Origin: an uncultured Christensenella sp.
GTDB taxonomy: Bacteria > Bacillota > Clostridia > Christensenellales > UBA1242
Direction of reading: 5' to 3'
Length of the DNA: 64,000 nt
NCBI GenBank assembly: GCA_910584295.1
Contig: CAJTYR010000007.1
Span: 18,116-82,115, forward strand
Part shown: positions 25,441-33,300 of the stretch, piece by piece
How the letters are laid out: every line of letters begins with the position of its first letter
Position numbering within the stretch: position 1 is the stretch's first letter
Translations under genes and position numbers: made by a program
Notes under the pieces: generated by a model
What the model saw: the letters and a program-made list of their open reading frames with translations, nothing else
The model's database searches: none
What the model was told of the DNA's origin: nothing

Positions 25441-25974
25441 TTATTTGCCATTTCTATCTTTTGGGGACTTAGCTGGAGTTTTTCCTTCATCAACCTGTGC
25501 GAGTAAGAGAGCAGAACAGAAAATTTGATTATCTGTATTTTTAGTTCCGGATTGGATGTTTGCAAAGCCTTTATCTGTAATTTTTTTTGCTAGTTCGGCA
25601 TCACCACCAGTTGCATAAAGACTGGTGAGTGCGATTTCAAATTTCATAAGATTTTGTGTGGCACAGGCTGATTCGAAAACCCCAGCAATGGTTTGTGGGT
25701 TGCTGTTTTCCCATGGGTTGTTTTCTCTTCCCCATTTTTTCATATTAAAATTAAGAAGGCTTGATGCTTTTTCTGTTTCAACCAAGTCTGAAAGGCAATA
25801 TTCAATGTTTGCTCTGATGTCATCTATATTTTCACATTTTAATTGACAGCCTTGGTTTGTTTGGCTTAACATTGTTCCAAACTCATAATTTTGGTCGTCC
25901 ATTATTCTAAGAATGGAATCTTTTATAAGCAATAAGGATTTGTAATCTTCAACTATTTCTTTAAGTTTTCTCAT
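25441..25974 (-). CDS. Hypothetical protein, 177 aa
   Basis: Soluble, helical, with five Cys and no recognised motif. The stretch AKKITDKGFANIQSGTKNTDNQ is the most distinctive. RBS TAGGAG on the minus strand. The ~190-base gap upstream, shared with sepF, is AT-rich and contains divergent -10-like hexamers but nothing else recognisable. Function unknown. Confidence 0.65.
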   Translation of the reverse strand: MRKLKEIVEDYKSLLLIKDSILRIMDDQNYEFGTMLSQTNQGCQLKCENIDDIRANIEYCLSDLVETEKASSLLNFNMKKWGRENNPWENSNPQTIAGVFESACATQNLMKFEIALTSLYATGGDAELAKKITDKGFANIQSGTKNTDNQIFCSALLLAQVDEGKTPAKSPKDRNGK

Positions 25975-26167
25975 TTTTTTCTCCTATGTATTTTTGAAAT
26001 TTGAAAAAATGAATTTTCTTCATTTATATATTGAGTATAACACATATAATTTGCTATTTCAAGACCCATTTTTGATTTTTTTGACAAAATCATACCTTTT
26101 GAAACTGATTTTTATTTTGTTACATGTGGATTTTATGCTATAATCTTTATTATAAGCGAGAAAAATT

Positions 26168-26533
26168 ATGGGATTGATGAATTATATCTATAAATTTTTT
26201 GGATTTGAAAGTGATGATGTCAAAGTGGTTGCAAAAAAGAAAAATCCACAAAAAGCAACCTACAATTTGAAAATCAAGCAGGACATGCCGGAAGAAATTG
26301 ATGGTGTGAAAGTTTTTTATCCTGAAGATTTTGAAGAGTGCAAAGAAAGAGCAGATTTGTTGAAGAAAAACACTCCTTTTTTCCTTGATTTTCGTGCTTG
26401 TAGCAACAATGAGAAAAACAAAGCATTAAATTATATCAGTGGCGTTATTGCTGTTCTAGGTGCAAGTATGGAAGAAGTTGAAAAAAATCTTTACATTTTT
26501 TTGCCTAAAAATATGAAAATTGAGAGAGAATGA
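26168..26533 (+). CDS. sepF: Cell division protein SepF
   Basis: 121 aa. The N-terminal amphipathic membrane-anchor helix (MGLMNYIYKFFGFE) is followed by a linker and the SepF core (VKVFYPEDFEECKERADLLKK, then VIAVLGASMEEVEKNLYIFLPKNMKI). It aligns and anchors FtsZ filaments at the septum. First gene of a tight cluster with a zinc-ribbon protein, lspA and a pseudouridine synthase; the ylm gene order is not preserved around it. Confidence 0.9.
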   Translation: MGLMNYIYKFFGFESDDVKVVAKKKNPQKATYNLKIKQDMPEEIDGVKVFYPEDFEECKERADLLKKNTPFFLDFRACSNNEKNKALNYISGVIAVLGASMEEVEKNLYIFLPKNMKIERE

Positions 26534-26754
26534 ATATGAAAAGTGGTTCTTGTCCAAAATGTGCAAGTGAAGACATTTTGGTTTTTTCGCAAAGTGGGAA
26601 AGAGAAATTTGTGGATTGTGAAAAAATTGGAAACCTTAAGGGCGAAATTGTTACAACAAGATATGTTTGTTGCAATTGTGGTTATTCAGAGCGTTATTTT
26701 GAGGATGAAAACCTTGAAAAGTTGAAGAAGAAATACAAAAAAGTGAGAGGTTGA
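26530..26754 (+). CDS. Zinc-ribbon protein, unknown function
   Basis: 74 aa. It starts by ATGA overlap with sepF. CPKCASED and CCNCGYSERYF supply the four ligands of a zinc ribbon; this type is found in many small Bacillota proteins. The basic C-terminus (KLKKKYKKVRG) may contact nucleic acid. Translationally coupled to sepF and lspA. Confidence 0.75.
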   Translation: MNMKSGSCPKCASEDILVFSQSGKEKFVDCEKIGNLKGEIVTTRYVCCNCGYSERYFEDENLEKLKKKYKKVRG

Positions 26755-26759
26755 GCTTT

Positions 26760-27269
26760 TTGAAAAAGAAAGATTGGATCAAATTTTCCGTTATGATGGC
26801 AATAATTGTTGCAATTCTCGTGGTTGACTTGGTCACAAAGTATGTCTTTGATGCAAAATTGGCAGGAGGGGAATCTGTGACAGTTATTCCTTATCTTTTC
26901 AATTTCCGAATTGTGCATAATTATGGTGCAGCATGGGGTATGCTTGCTGGGAAGCAAGTCTTTTTGATTGTTTTAACCTTTATTTTTCTTGGAATTTTCA
27001 TTTTTTATTATATCAAAGAAAAAAACAAATCTTGGCTTTTGAATGTTACCTTTGGCTTCCTTTTTGCAGGTTGCTTGGGCAATCTTTATGACAGACTTAT
27101 TTTTGGATATGTGAGAGATATGATTGAATTTGATTTTTGGAAAAGTTTTCCAATTTTCAATTTTGCAGATGTTGCCTTAAGTGTTGGGGTTGTTCTTTTG
27201 GTTGTCTATTTAATTATCTATTTTGTCAAAGAAACAAAAGCAAAGAAGGTTGACAAAAGAGATGAATAA
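26760..27269 (+). CDS. lspA: Lipoprotein signal peptidase II
   Basis: 169 aa aspartic membrane peptidase that cleaves prolipoprotein signal peptides; substrates in this window include the lipoproteins at 31709, 33301, 44862 and 55206. Four membrane segments. The catalytic Asp lie in GNLYDRLIFGYVRD and FNFADVALSVG. Two TTG starts are possible: 26751 abuts GAGAGG, while 26760 is nine bases from it and is preferred. Overlaps the next gene by 8 bases. Confidence 0.92.
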   Translation: MKKKDWIKFSVMMAIIVAILVVDLVTKYVFDAKLAGGESVTVIPYLFNFRIVHNYGAAWGMLAGKQVFLIVLTFIFLGIFIFYYIKEKNKSWLLNVTFGFLFAGCLGNLYDRLIFGYVRDMIEFDFWKSFPIFNFADVALSVGVVLLVVYLIIYFVKETKAKKVDKRDE

Positions 27270-28164
27270 GGAAATTTTTGTCACTGAAAGTGGTGTGGGA
27301 AAAAGAATTGACGCATTTCTTGTTGAAATTTTTCCTGATTTTTCTCGTTCTCATGTCAAAAACTTGATCGATAAGGGATTGGTTAAGGTTGATGGTAAAT
27401 TGCCAAACAAGGCTGGTCTTTTGCTTAAAAATGGTCAAATGATCGAAATCGAACCACTTTTGCCTCAAAAAATATCGACAGAAGCGGAAGATGTTGATTT
27501 TGAGATTGTTTATGAAGACAAAGATTTGGCTGTGATTAATAAACCTCAAGGATTGGTGGTGCATCCATGCACTTCAACAAAAAATGGAACACTTGTCAAT
27601 GGGCTTTTGGCGAAAATCAAAGATTTAAGTGGTATAAACGGACAGCTTCGTCCAGGGATTGTTCACAGACTTGATAAGGATACAAGCGGTCTTTTGGTGG
27701 TTGCAAAAAATGATTTTGCTCATGTGAGCCTTGCTGAGCAAATCAAAAATAAGACTTGTCATAGACATTATTTGTCACTTCTTGAAGGGCATTTAAGAGA
27801 TGGTGCAGGCAGAATTGAGACATACATAAAAAGAGACCCTAAAAATCGAAAAAAGATGTCCGTGCAGTCGACAGGCAGGCTTGCAATCACTGATTATAAA
27901 GTGCAAAAATGGTTTGATGATTGTTGTTTGGTTGAATTTGTTCTTCAAACTGGAAGAACTCATCAAATTAGGGTGCATGCAAAATATTTGGGGCATCCAG
28001 TCGTTGGTGACAAGCTTTATGGCAAGGAGAAAAAGGGGCTTGTAGGACAACTGCTTCATGCCTATAAACTTTCGTTTACACATCCAAAAACTGGAAAGTT
28101 TATGGAGTTTGAAGTGGATCTGCCAGATTATTTTAAAGGGTATATAAAAACATTGGAGAAATAA
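27262..28164 (+). CDS. RluD-family pseudouridine synthase
   Basis: 300 aa. An N-terminal S4 RNA-binding domain (GKRIDAFLVEIFPDFSRSHV, then GLVKVDGK) is followed by the catalytic domain with the active-site Asp in GIVHRLDKDTSGLLVVAKN. The lspA-rluD-like pairing is typical of Bacillota (ylyA/ylyB region). The likely substrate is 23S rRNA uridines, but the exact sites cannot be read from sequence. Confidence 0.92.
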   Translation: MNKEIFVTESGVGKRIDAFLVEIFPDFSRSHVKNLIDKGLVKVDGKLPNKAGLLLKNGQMIEIEPLLPQKISTEAEDVDFEIVYEDKDLAVINKPQGLVVHPCTSTKNGTLVNGLLAKIKDLSGINGQLRPGIVHRLDKDTSGLLVVAKNDFAHVSLAEQIKNKTCHRHYLSLLEGHLRDGAGRIETYIKRDPKNRKKMSVQSTGRLAITDYKVQKWFDDCCLVEFVLQTGRTHQIRVHAKYLGHPVVGDKLYGKEKKGLVGQLLHAYKLSFTHPKTGKFMEFEVDLPDYFKGYIKTLEK

Positions 28165-28165
28165 C

Positions 28166-28705
28166 ATGATTATTTTTATTAGGCATGGACAAACAAAAGA
28201 AAATCTTGAGGGAATCAATACAGGGCGAAAAGATATCCCTCTCAACAAGACTGGCAAAGTTCAGGCAAAAGAATGTGCCCAAATCATGATGTGGGACAAG
28301 TTTGATGTTGTGTATTGTTCTCCACTTAAAAGAGCAAAACAGACAGCAAAAATCATTATGAAACATCACAAACATGTTCCAATCATCTATGATGATCGAC
28401 TTGTGGAGAGGGAAGATGGCTCTGCCACTGGTATGAAACAAAGTGAAGCCTATCCTAAATTTGTTTGGGATTTTAAGAAAAAATATGACTTTGAAAATTT
28501 TGAGCAGCCTGCGGAAATGTTTAAAAGGGTTTCAGGCTTTTATGATGAGATTTTGCCAAAACATAAGGGACAAAAGGTGGTCATCATTGCACATGATGGA
28601 GTTGGGAAAATCAGTCGTATGTATTTTGAAGGGTTGCCAGAATGCAAAAACCTCGATGGCTTCTTGTTTGACAACGCCAGACCTTATGTTTTAAGTGAAG
28701 ATTAG
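28166..28705 (+). CDS. Histidine phosphatase (phosphoglycerate-mutase-like)
   Basis: 179 aa. The catalytic RHG motif is at the N-terminus (IIFIRHGQTKENLEG), followed by SPLKRAKQTAKII and the second His in IIAHDGVGKISRMY. Substrate not predictable; relatives act on phosphosugars and nucleotides. One base after the pseudouridine synthase stop, so co-transcribed with lspA. Confidence 0.85.
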   Translation: MIIFIRHGQTKENLEGINTGRKDIPLNKTGKVQAKECAQIMMWDKFDVVYCSPLKRAKQTAKIIMKHHKHVPIIYDDRLVEREDGSATGMKQSEAYPKFVWDFKKKYDFENFEQPAEMFKRVSGFYDEILPKHKGQKVVIIAHDGVGKISRMYFEGLPECKNLDGFLFDNARPYVLSED

Positions 28706-28734
28706 ATAAGAAATTCAGCAGAATTAATTGAAAT

Positions 28735-28760
28735 AAAAAAAATGCACATGTGCATTTTTT
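28735..28760. terminator. Bidirectional terminator
   Basis: ATGCACATGTGCAT palindrome flanked by A-run and T-run, between convergent genes. Confidence 0.75.
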
Positions 28761-28765
28761 ATTTA

Positions 28766-29578
28766 TTATACTTTTCCACCATCAATGTTTTTTGTTGAAG
28801 CTGTTTTTGATGATGTAAGTTTTTGCTGAAGTGATGCTGGAAGTGGAGTTGCAATTTCGTTGTCAAGATTTGCGGTGACCAAAATAGATTTAAGTTCTGG
28901 CGACATGTGCTTTTCCGCCCATCTTTCCGCACATTCAGTTGTTTTTCCATAAAAAGTATCTTCTACGCCAATTGCTCCGACATAATCAAGAGTAACAAGA
29001 AGCATCACTTTGCTCTGTTTAAGTTCGCATTTTTCTTTATTTAGCCATATGTATTTGATTCCATTATCTTCTACAATAGGAGCAGTGTTTGAATACTCGG
29101 TTTGACTTGCAATGAATGTTGGTTGATTTGATCCTTTGAAATAAAAAAGTTCGTGTATATTAAGAGTGGTTGTCCTATCCAAAGGATTACAAGATTTTAC
29201 TAAATTGGAATTTTTGTCATAGATTGGCATACAAGACACTCGAAAGCCGGCGCCAGATTCTAAATTTTTCCTCGTGTAATATGTTTCGAAAAGTCCATCT
29301 TCACATAAATAGCAAGCAATGGTTTCAGGTTTCTTATAAAGAGCATTGTTTATCTCTTCTTTAGCAGGTCTTACAATTTCAAATCTTGTAATTCCATAGC
29401 CCTTGCCATCGTAGCACTTAAAACGCTTGGTTCTATGTCCTGAATTTACTGATACGGGATTCCCATTTGAGTCGGGCTCTGCATCTGTGGAAACAAATGC
29501 GCTCATAAAGGCTGGAAATTTTTTATATAAATATTCCACGCACTCTATCGCACTAAAAACAAAAGCTTTTCCTTGCAT
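28766..29578 (-). CDS. Hypothetical protein, 270 aa
   Basis: Starts at ATG 29578, with AGGAGG five bases upstream; the frame is open further 5' but includes the promoter. Soluble, with four Cys. Recognisable stretches: AFVSTDAEPDSNGNPVSVNS and TRFEIVRPAKEEINNALYKK. The tail is Ser/Thr/Lys-rich. I do not recognise the family. A strong promoter of its own suggests regulated single-gene expression. Confidence 0.7.
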   Translation of the reverse strand: MQGKAFVFSAIECVEYLYKKFPAFMSAFVSTDAEPDSNGNPVSVNSGHRTKRFKCYDGKGYGITRFEIVRPAKEEINNALYKKPETIACYLCEDGLFETYYTRKNLESGAGFRVSCMPIYDKNSNLVKSCNPLDRTTTLNIHELFYFKGSNQPTFIASQTEYSNTAPIVEDNGIKYIWLNKEKCELKQSKVMLLVTLDYVGAIGVEDTFYGKTTECAERWAEKHMSPELKSILVTANLDNEIATPLPASLQQKLTSSKTASTKNIDGGKV

Positions 29579-29600
29579 TTTTCCTCCTAAAGATAAGGCA

Positions 29601-29629
29601 ATTATATTATATGTTGGGCTTAATGTCAA
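29601..29629 (-). promoter_or_regulatory. Promoter for the minus-strand 270-aa gene
   Basis: On the minus strand, TTGACA (29629-29624), 17 bp, TATAAT (29606-29601), followed by the AGGAGG and the start. Confidence 0.8.
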
Positions 29630-29702
29630 TAGGCGCTTATTATATAAGTAGGAATATAATGTTTTACTTACATAAATATAATGTATTTTTCGCATTATTC
29701 TC

Positions 29703-29732
29703 TTGACAAAAAGGGCGTTTTTCTGCTAAAAT
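29703..29732 (+). promoter_or_regulatory. Promoter of rplU operon
   Basis: TTGACA (29703-29708), 18 bp ending TGC, TAAAAT (29727-29732); the TGN gives an extended -10. Confidence 0.8.
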
Positions 29733-29738
29733 ATCAAA

Positions 29739-29856
29739 GTATCCGCATGGTATGGGTTTTGAAAGTAAGATTTGTTGCGATAAGTTTCTTATTTGCAATG
29801 GAAAGTGTCGAAGACACCACCCGGACAGCGAGTTTGGATAGAGGAGGTAAGAATTT
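29739..29856 (+). promoter_or_regulatory. Leader RNA of rplU (L21 leader-like)
   Basis: About 118 nt of untranslated leader with hairpin GTGTC-GAA-GACAC (29805-29817) and further pairing. rplU mRNAs of Bacillota commonly carry an autoregulatory L21 leader, and position and size fit. I did not verify the consensus. Confidence 0.5.
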
Positions 29857-30165
29857 ATGTTTGCAGTGGTTCAAACTGGTGGAAAGCAATACAATGTCAC
29901 AGAAAACGATGTGCTTAAAGTTGAAAAACTTTCTGGCGAAGTTGGAAGCAAGATTAAACTTGATGTTCTCTTGGTTTCAGATGGAAACAAGACTGTTGCT
30001 GGAACACCAACTGTTAAGGCGGCTGAAGTTTTGGCTGAAATTGTTGCTCACGGAAAAGGTGACAAAATCGTTGTATTCAAATACAAACCAAAGAAAAATG
30101 TCAGAAGCAAACAAGGTCACAGACAACCTTGGACAGAAATTAAAATTGTTTCAATAAAGATGTAA
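29857..30165 (+). CDS. rplU: 50S ribosomal protein bL21
   Basis: 102 aa. The family ends are clear: [20 protein letters not shown] and [23 protein letters not shown] ending. AGAGGAGG upstream. The order rplU-prp-rpmA is the standard Bacillota cluster, here without obg downstream. Confidence 0.97.
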   Translation: MFAVVQTGGKQYNVTENDVLKVEKLSGEVGSKIKLDVLLVSDGNKTVAGTPTVKAAEVLAEIVAHGKGDKIVVFKYKPKKNVRSKQGHRQPWTEIKIVSIKM

Positions 30166-30167
30166 TT

Positions 30168-30488
30168 ATGACTAGAATTACAATTTTCAAAAAAAATGGA
30201 AAAATTTGTGAGTATCAAATCAAAGGTCATAGTGGATTTGCTGAAGAGGGCAGTGACATTGTTTGTGCTGGGATTTCAACTGCAGGACAGATGGCTTTGA
30301 TTGCTCTTAATGAGGTTTTGAAATTGGATGTTGAGTTTGACATCAAAGACGCATATTTGCATGTTTTCTTGAAAGATTTTCAAGATGAAAAGGCTCAAGT
30401 TGTTTTGAGCGCAATGGAAAAAACTTTTGAAGATATCACAAAAAATTATGATAAAAATGTTAGAATGGAGGTTAGAGATGTTTGTTAA
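30168..30488 (+). CDS. prp: Ribosomal-processing cysteine protease Prp
   Basis: 106 aa. The catalytic dyad is visible as His in [13 protein letters not shown] and Cys in [18 protein letters not shown]. Prp removes the N-terminal extension of bL27, encoded by the overlapping next gene, a step essential in Firmicutes with an extended L27. The last 11 bases overlap the start of rpmA, ensuring coupled production. Confidence 0.93.
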   Translation: MTRITIFKKNGKICEYQIKGHSGFAEEGSDIVCAGISTAGQMALIALNEVLKLDVEFDIKDAYLHVFLKDFQDEKAQVVLSAMEKTFEDITKNYDKNVRMEVRDVC

Positions 30489-30750
30489 TTTACAACTTTT
30501 TGCTCACCACAAAGGTGGCGGAAGCACAAAGAACGGCAGAGATTCTCAAGGTCAACGTCTTGGCGTGAAAGCTTACGCTGGAGAATTTGTGACTGCAGGT
30601 TCAATCATCGTAAGACAACGTGGCACAAAGATTTATCCTGGTGCAAATGTTGGAATCGGAAAAGATTATACTCTTTTTGCTCTTAAAGATGGAAAAGTTC
30701 AATTCGGAAAAGGCAAAGGAAAAGATATCGTTTCAGTTGTTGCTGAATAG
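30478..30750 (+). CDS. rpmA: 50S ribosomal protein bL27 with Prp-cleaved extension
   Basis: 90 aa. It begins [17 protein letters not shown]. The first nine residues are the N-terminal extension with the Prp recognition sequence (LQLFA, cut after Phe or Ala by analogy), leaving a mature protein beginning near AHHKGGG, which reaches the peptidyl-transferase centre. The start lies inside prp with GGAGG upstream; a longer frame from 30427 is an artefact. Confidence 0.96.
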   Translation: MFVNLQLFAHHKGGGSTKNGRDSQGQRLGVKAYAGEFVTAGSIIVRQRGTKIYPGANVGIGKDYTLFALKDGKVQFGKGKGKDIVSVVAE

Positions 30751-30756
30751 TTTTTT

Positions 30757-30782
30757 AAGGGCTCGAACTTGAGTCCTTTTTT
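30757..30782 (+). terminator. Rho-independent terminator after rpmA
   Basis: AAGG(G)CTC pairs with GAG(T)CCTT, followed by T's. Confidence 0.75.
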
Positions 30783-30800
30783 CATTTGTTGAGGAAAAAA

Positions 30801-31628
30801 ATGAAATACATATTGGAAAATAATAAAATTAATATTATTGGTAAAGAAGATTTCAATCCGGAACACATTTTGGAGTGTGGACAGATTTTTTCATTTTATA
30901 AAGATGATGATGGCAATTATATCGTATCATCGTTGGATAAATGTGCAAAGATTTTTGAAAATAAGACAGGATTTGTTATTGAAACAAATTTCCCAGAATA
31001 TTTTGAGAACTTTTTTGATCTTAAAACTGATTATGCAAAAATTAAATCTCATTTAAGTCAATTTGAAATTCTTAAAAAACCAATTGAATATGGTTATGGC
31101 ATAAGAATCCTGAAGCAAAATTTGTTTGAAACTCTTATTTCTTTTATCGTTTCAGCAAACAACAATATAAAAAGAATCAAATTGATTCTCAATCGAATAA
31201 AAGAGAAGTATGGAACTTGTATGAATGGTTATTTTGCCTTTCCAACCAGAGAGCAACTTTTGAGCGCAACTGAAGCCGATTTTGCAGAGCTAGGTGCAGG
31301 TTATCGAGCAAAATACCTTTTTGAAGTTCTTCGTCAAGTTGATGAAGACAGGCTGTTGCAGTGGGACTCACTTCCAACAAAAGAATTAAGAAATAATTTG
31401 GTTTCGCTTATGGGTGTTGGACCAAAAGTTGCAGATTGCGTGCTTTTGTTTGGTTATGGCAGAGGAGATGTTTTTCCTGTTGATACTTGGATTGAGCAAA
31501 TGTATGACAGATTTTATACTCACATTGACAACAGGGAGAAGGTGAGAGAAAATTTGGTGGCTGAATTTGGCGAACTTTCAGGCTATGCTCAACAATATCT
31601 ATTTTTCTTTATGAGAGAGGGTATGTAA
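30801..31628 (+). CDS. ogg: 8-oxoguanine DNA glycosylase/AP lyase (OGG1 type)
   Basis: 275 aa. An N-terminal OGG-type domain (DFNPEHILECGQIFSF) is followed by HhH-GPD. The catalytic Lys is in LMGVGPKVADCVLLFGYG and the activating Asp in VFPVDTWIEQM. SFIVSANNNIKRI is the usual damage-recognition region. Start ATG 30801 with GAGG; an in-frame TTG at 30786 is not preferred. Excises oxidised guanine from DNA. Confidence 0.92.
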   Translation: MKYILENNKINIIGKEDFNPEHILECGQIFSFYKDDDGNYIVSSLDKCAKIFENKTGFVIETNFPEYFENFFDLKTDYAKIKSHLSQFEILKKPIEYGYGIRILKQNLFETLISFIVSANNNIKRIKLILNRIKEKYGTCMNGYFAFPTREQLLSATEADFAELGAGYRAKYLFEVLRQVDEDRLLQWDSLPTKELRNNLVSLMGVGPKVADCVLLFGYGRGDVFPVDTWIEQMYDRFYTHIDNREKVRENLVAEFGELSGYAQQYLFFFMREGM

Positions 31629-31708
31629 AAAATTTTACAAAAAGTATTGCAAAAATGTTTTAAAAGTGATAGAATATATTTAAATTATTATTTAGGAGGG
31701 TTTTTGAA

Positions 31709-33202
31709 ATGAAAAAATTCACAAAGAAAGCTATAACCTTTGCACTTACAGGTGTGTTGGGCCTTTCTACTATGGCTGGGCTGGTAGCATGCGATAATGA
31801 AAAACCTCCAGTTGACCCAAATCCGCCAATTGTGATTCCTGACCCAAATCCACCAGTTGACCCAAAACCAGTTGAGCCAGAGATTCCTACAGATGCTTAT
31901 GATGAATTTGTCGCAAGAATGGGTGCCAACAATTGCTATTCTTACACGTACACTAAAAATGGAAGGGAAACATGGTATAAATTTCAAGGTGACAAAATGG
32001 TTGTTGATGGGTATAAAACATTTTTGTATCTTGAAAAAGGTGTGACTTATCAACTTTCTTATGATGAAACAGAAGAAAAATATCGCAAGACAGTTTCAGA
32101 GACAACTCTTGATGTTGAATCATATATCCTTTCCGATCTTAATCTTGCAGTTCTTACTTCTTATGATGAAGATTCTGAAGAATACACAGTTTCTATGGCA
32201 GGTCAAACATGGAAGATGTTAGTTTCGGATTCTAGGCTTGTTCTTGAAAGTGGAGATGTTCAACATAAGGTTGAGGCTGTTGATTTGATTAATGTTAATC
32301 TTCCATCACAAGATAAAATCATTGATGACACAACATCAATTGATCCAAAGCCTCCAGTGGTTGAGCCAGATGACCCAATTGTTGAAGACAAAGTCTACAC
32401 AATCAATGCTCAAGGTGTGAGAGTTTACAATAGCAAACTTCTTGCAGAAACAATCAAAGAAGCACTCAACACTCAAGTTGGCAATGGAACTTTGTATGGA
32501 GCAATCACATATGGAATTGGAACGACAGTTGATGAAGTTTTGTTTATTTCAACTCAAGGGGAAGATATAAAAATTGGAGCAGTTGCATCTGGGGCAGGTG
32601 CAAGTGGAAAAACTTTAGGAATTTTTACAATTAAAAATGATAGTGTTTCAACATGGTCTGAAAATAAACAAGTTTGGATTGATGGTTTTGTAAAAAATAA
32701 AAATATCTCTGTTAATGGTGTAAGAGGTGTTGATTTTAAAAAGTCAGAAGAAAACAAAGAACAATTGACTGAGATATTTGAAAAAGTGCTTGATAAATAT
32801 GCAACCAATGGTGTTCAAGCTCAAAGTAAGAATATATTAGGAACACCAATTCCAAGATTTGAAAATTCAACTGTTTTGTGTGTTTATGAATATGCTGGGG
32901 ATCAAGAGGGAATTGCCGCCTTAGATATGGGCAATATTCACCACATTGGCTTGGTGGGTGTTGTGATTGATAAGAATGGAGAGCCTGTTTTCTTGAACTT
33001 GGGAGTTGCAACCACAGATTTTGTAAGTGCTTATGATACAATTTTGAATACAAATAACAGTGTAAACAATGAATTTATCGTTTTTGAGCAAGTTCAAAAA
33101 ATTGAAGCAAATAAAGATTTTTATCAAAAGGAATCTTCTAAAGAAAAAAACAGTGTAAAAGCAAAAGAAGTTGCTCTTCCAGCAGGAAGAAGCAAAGAAT
33201 AA
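31709..33202 (+). CDS. Lipoprotein with proline-rich linkers, unknown function
   Basis: 497 aa. The signal peptide ends in the lipobox GLVAC (Cys at about 28), so LspA would cleave it and it is anchored outside the membrane. Directly after comes a Pro/Asp-rich spacer of repeated PVDPNPP and PDPNPPVDPKP units, and another near residues 212-224 separates two globular domains. No enzyme motif recognised. RBS AGGAGG. It has a terminator and stands alone before a second, unrelated lipoprotein. Confidence 0.8.
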   Translation: MKKFTKKAITFALTGVLGLSTMAGLVACDNEKPPVDPNPPIVIPDPNPPVDPKPVEPEIPTDAYDEFVARMGANNCYSYTYTKNGRETWYKFQGDKMVVDGYKTFLYLEKGVTYQLSYDETEEKYRKTVSETTLDVESYILSDLNLAVLTSYDEDSEEYTVSMAGQTWKMLVSDSRLVLESGDVQHKVEAVDLINVNLPSQDKIIDDTTSIDPKPPVVEPDDPIVEDKVYTINAQGVRVYNSKLLAETIKEALNTQVGNGTLYGAITYGIGTTVDEVLFISTQGEDIKIGAVASGAGASGKTLGIFTIKNDSVSTWSENKQVWIDGFVKNKNISVNGVRGVDFKKSEENKEQLTEIFEKVLDKYATNGVQAQSKNILGTPIPRFENSTVLCVYEYAGDQEGIAALDMGNIHHIGLVGVVIDKNGEPVFLNLGVATTDFVSAYDTILNTNNSVNNEFIVFEQVQKIEANKDFYQKESSKEKNSVKAKEVALPAGRSKE

Positions 33203-33207
33203 TTGTG

Positions 33208-33237
33208 AAAAGGATTGATGGTTTTCAATCCTTTTTT
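33208..33237 (+). terminator. Rho-independent terminator
   Basis: AAAAGGATTGA pairs with TCAATCCTTTT, T-run. Confidence 0.8.
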
Positions 33238-33265
33238 CTTATTAAGAAAAAATATGAGAAAAATA

Positions 33266-33294
33266 TTGTTTTTTTGGAATTTTTGTGATAAGAT
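33266..33294 (+). promoter_or_regulatory. Promoter for leaderless lipoprotein mRNA
   Basis: TTGTTT (33266-33271), 17 bp, TAAGAT (33289-33294), six bases, ATG 33301. No ribosome-binding site. Confidence 0.6.
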
Positions 33295-33300
33295 AAAGAT

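Noticed and set aside
26751..26760. TTG 26751 as lspA start
   Set aside because: GAGAGG abuts it directly; the TTG at 26760 has a proper nine-base spacing. The protein differs by only three residues.
29579..29695. Longer N-terminus for the minus-strand 270-aa protein
   Set aside because: The extension would cover its RBS and a TTGACA-17-TATAAT promoter.
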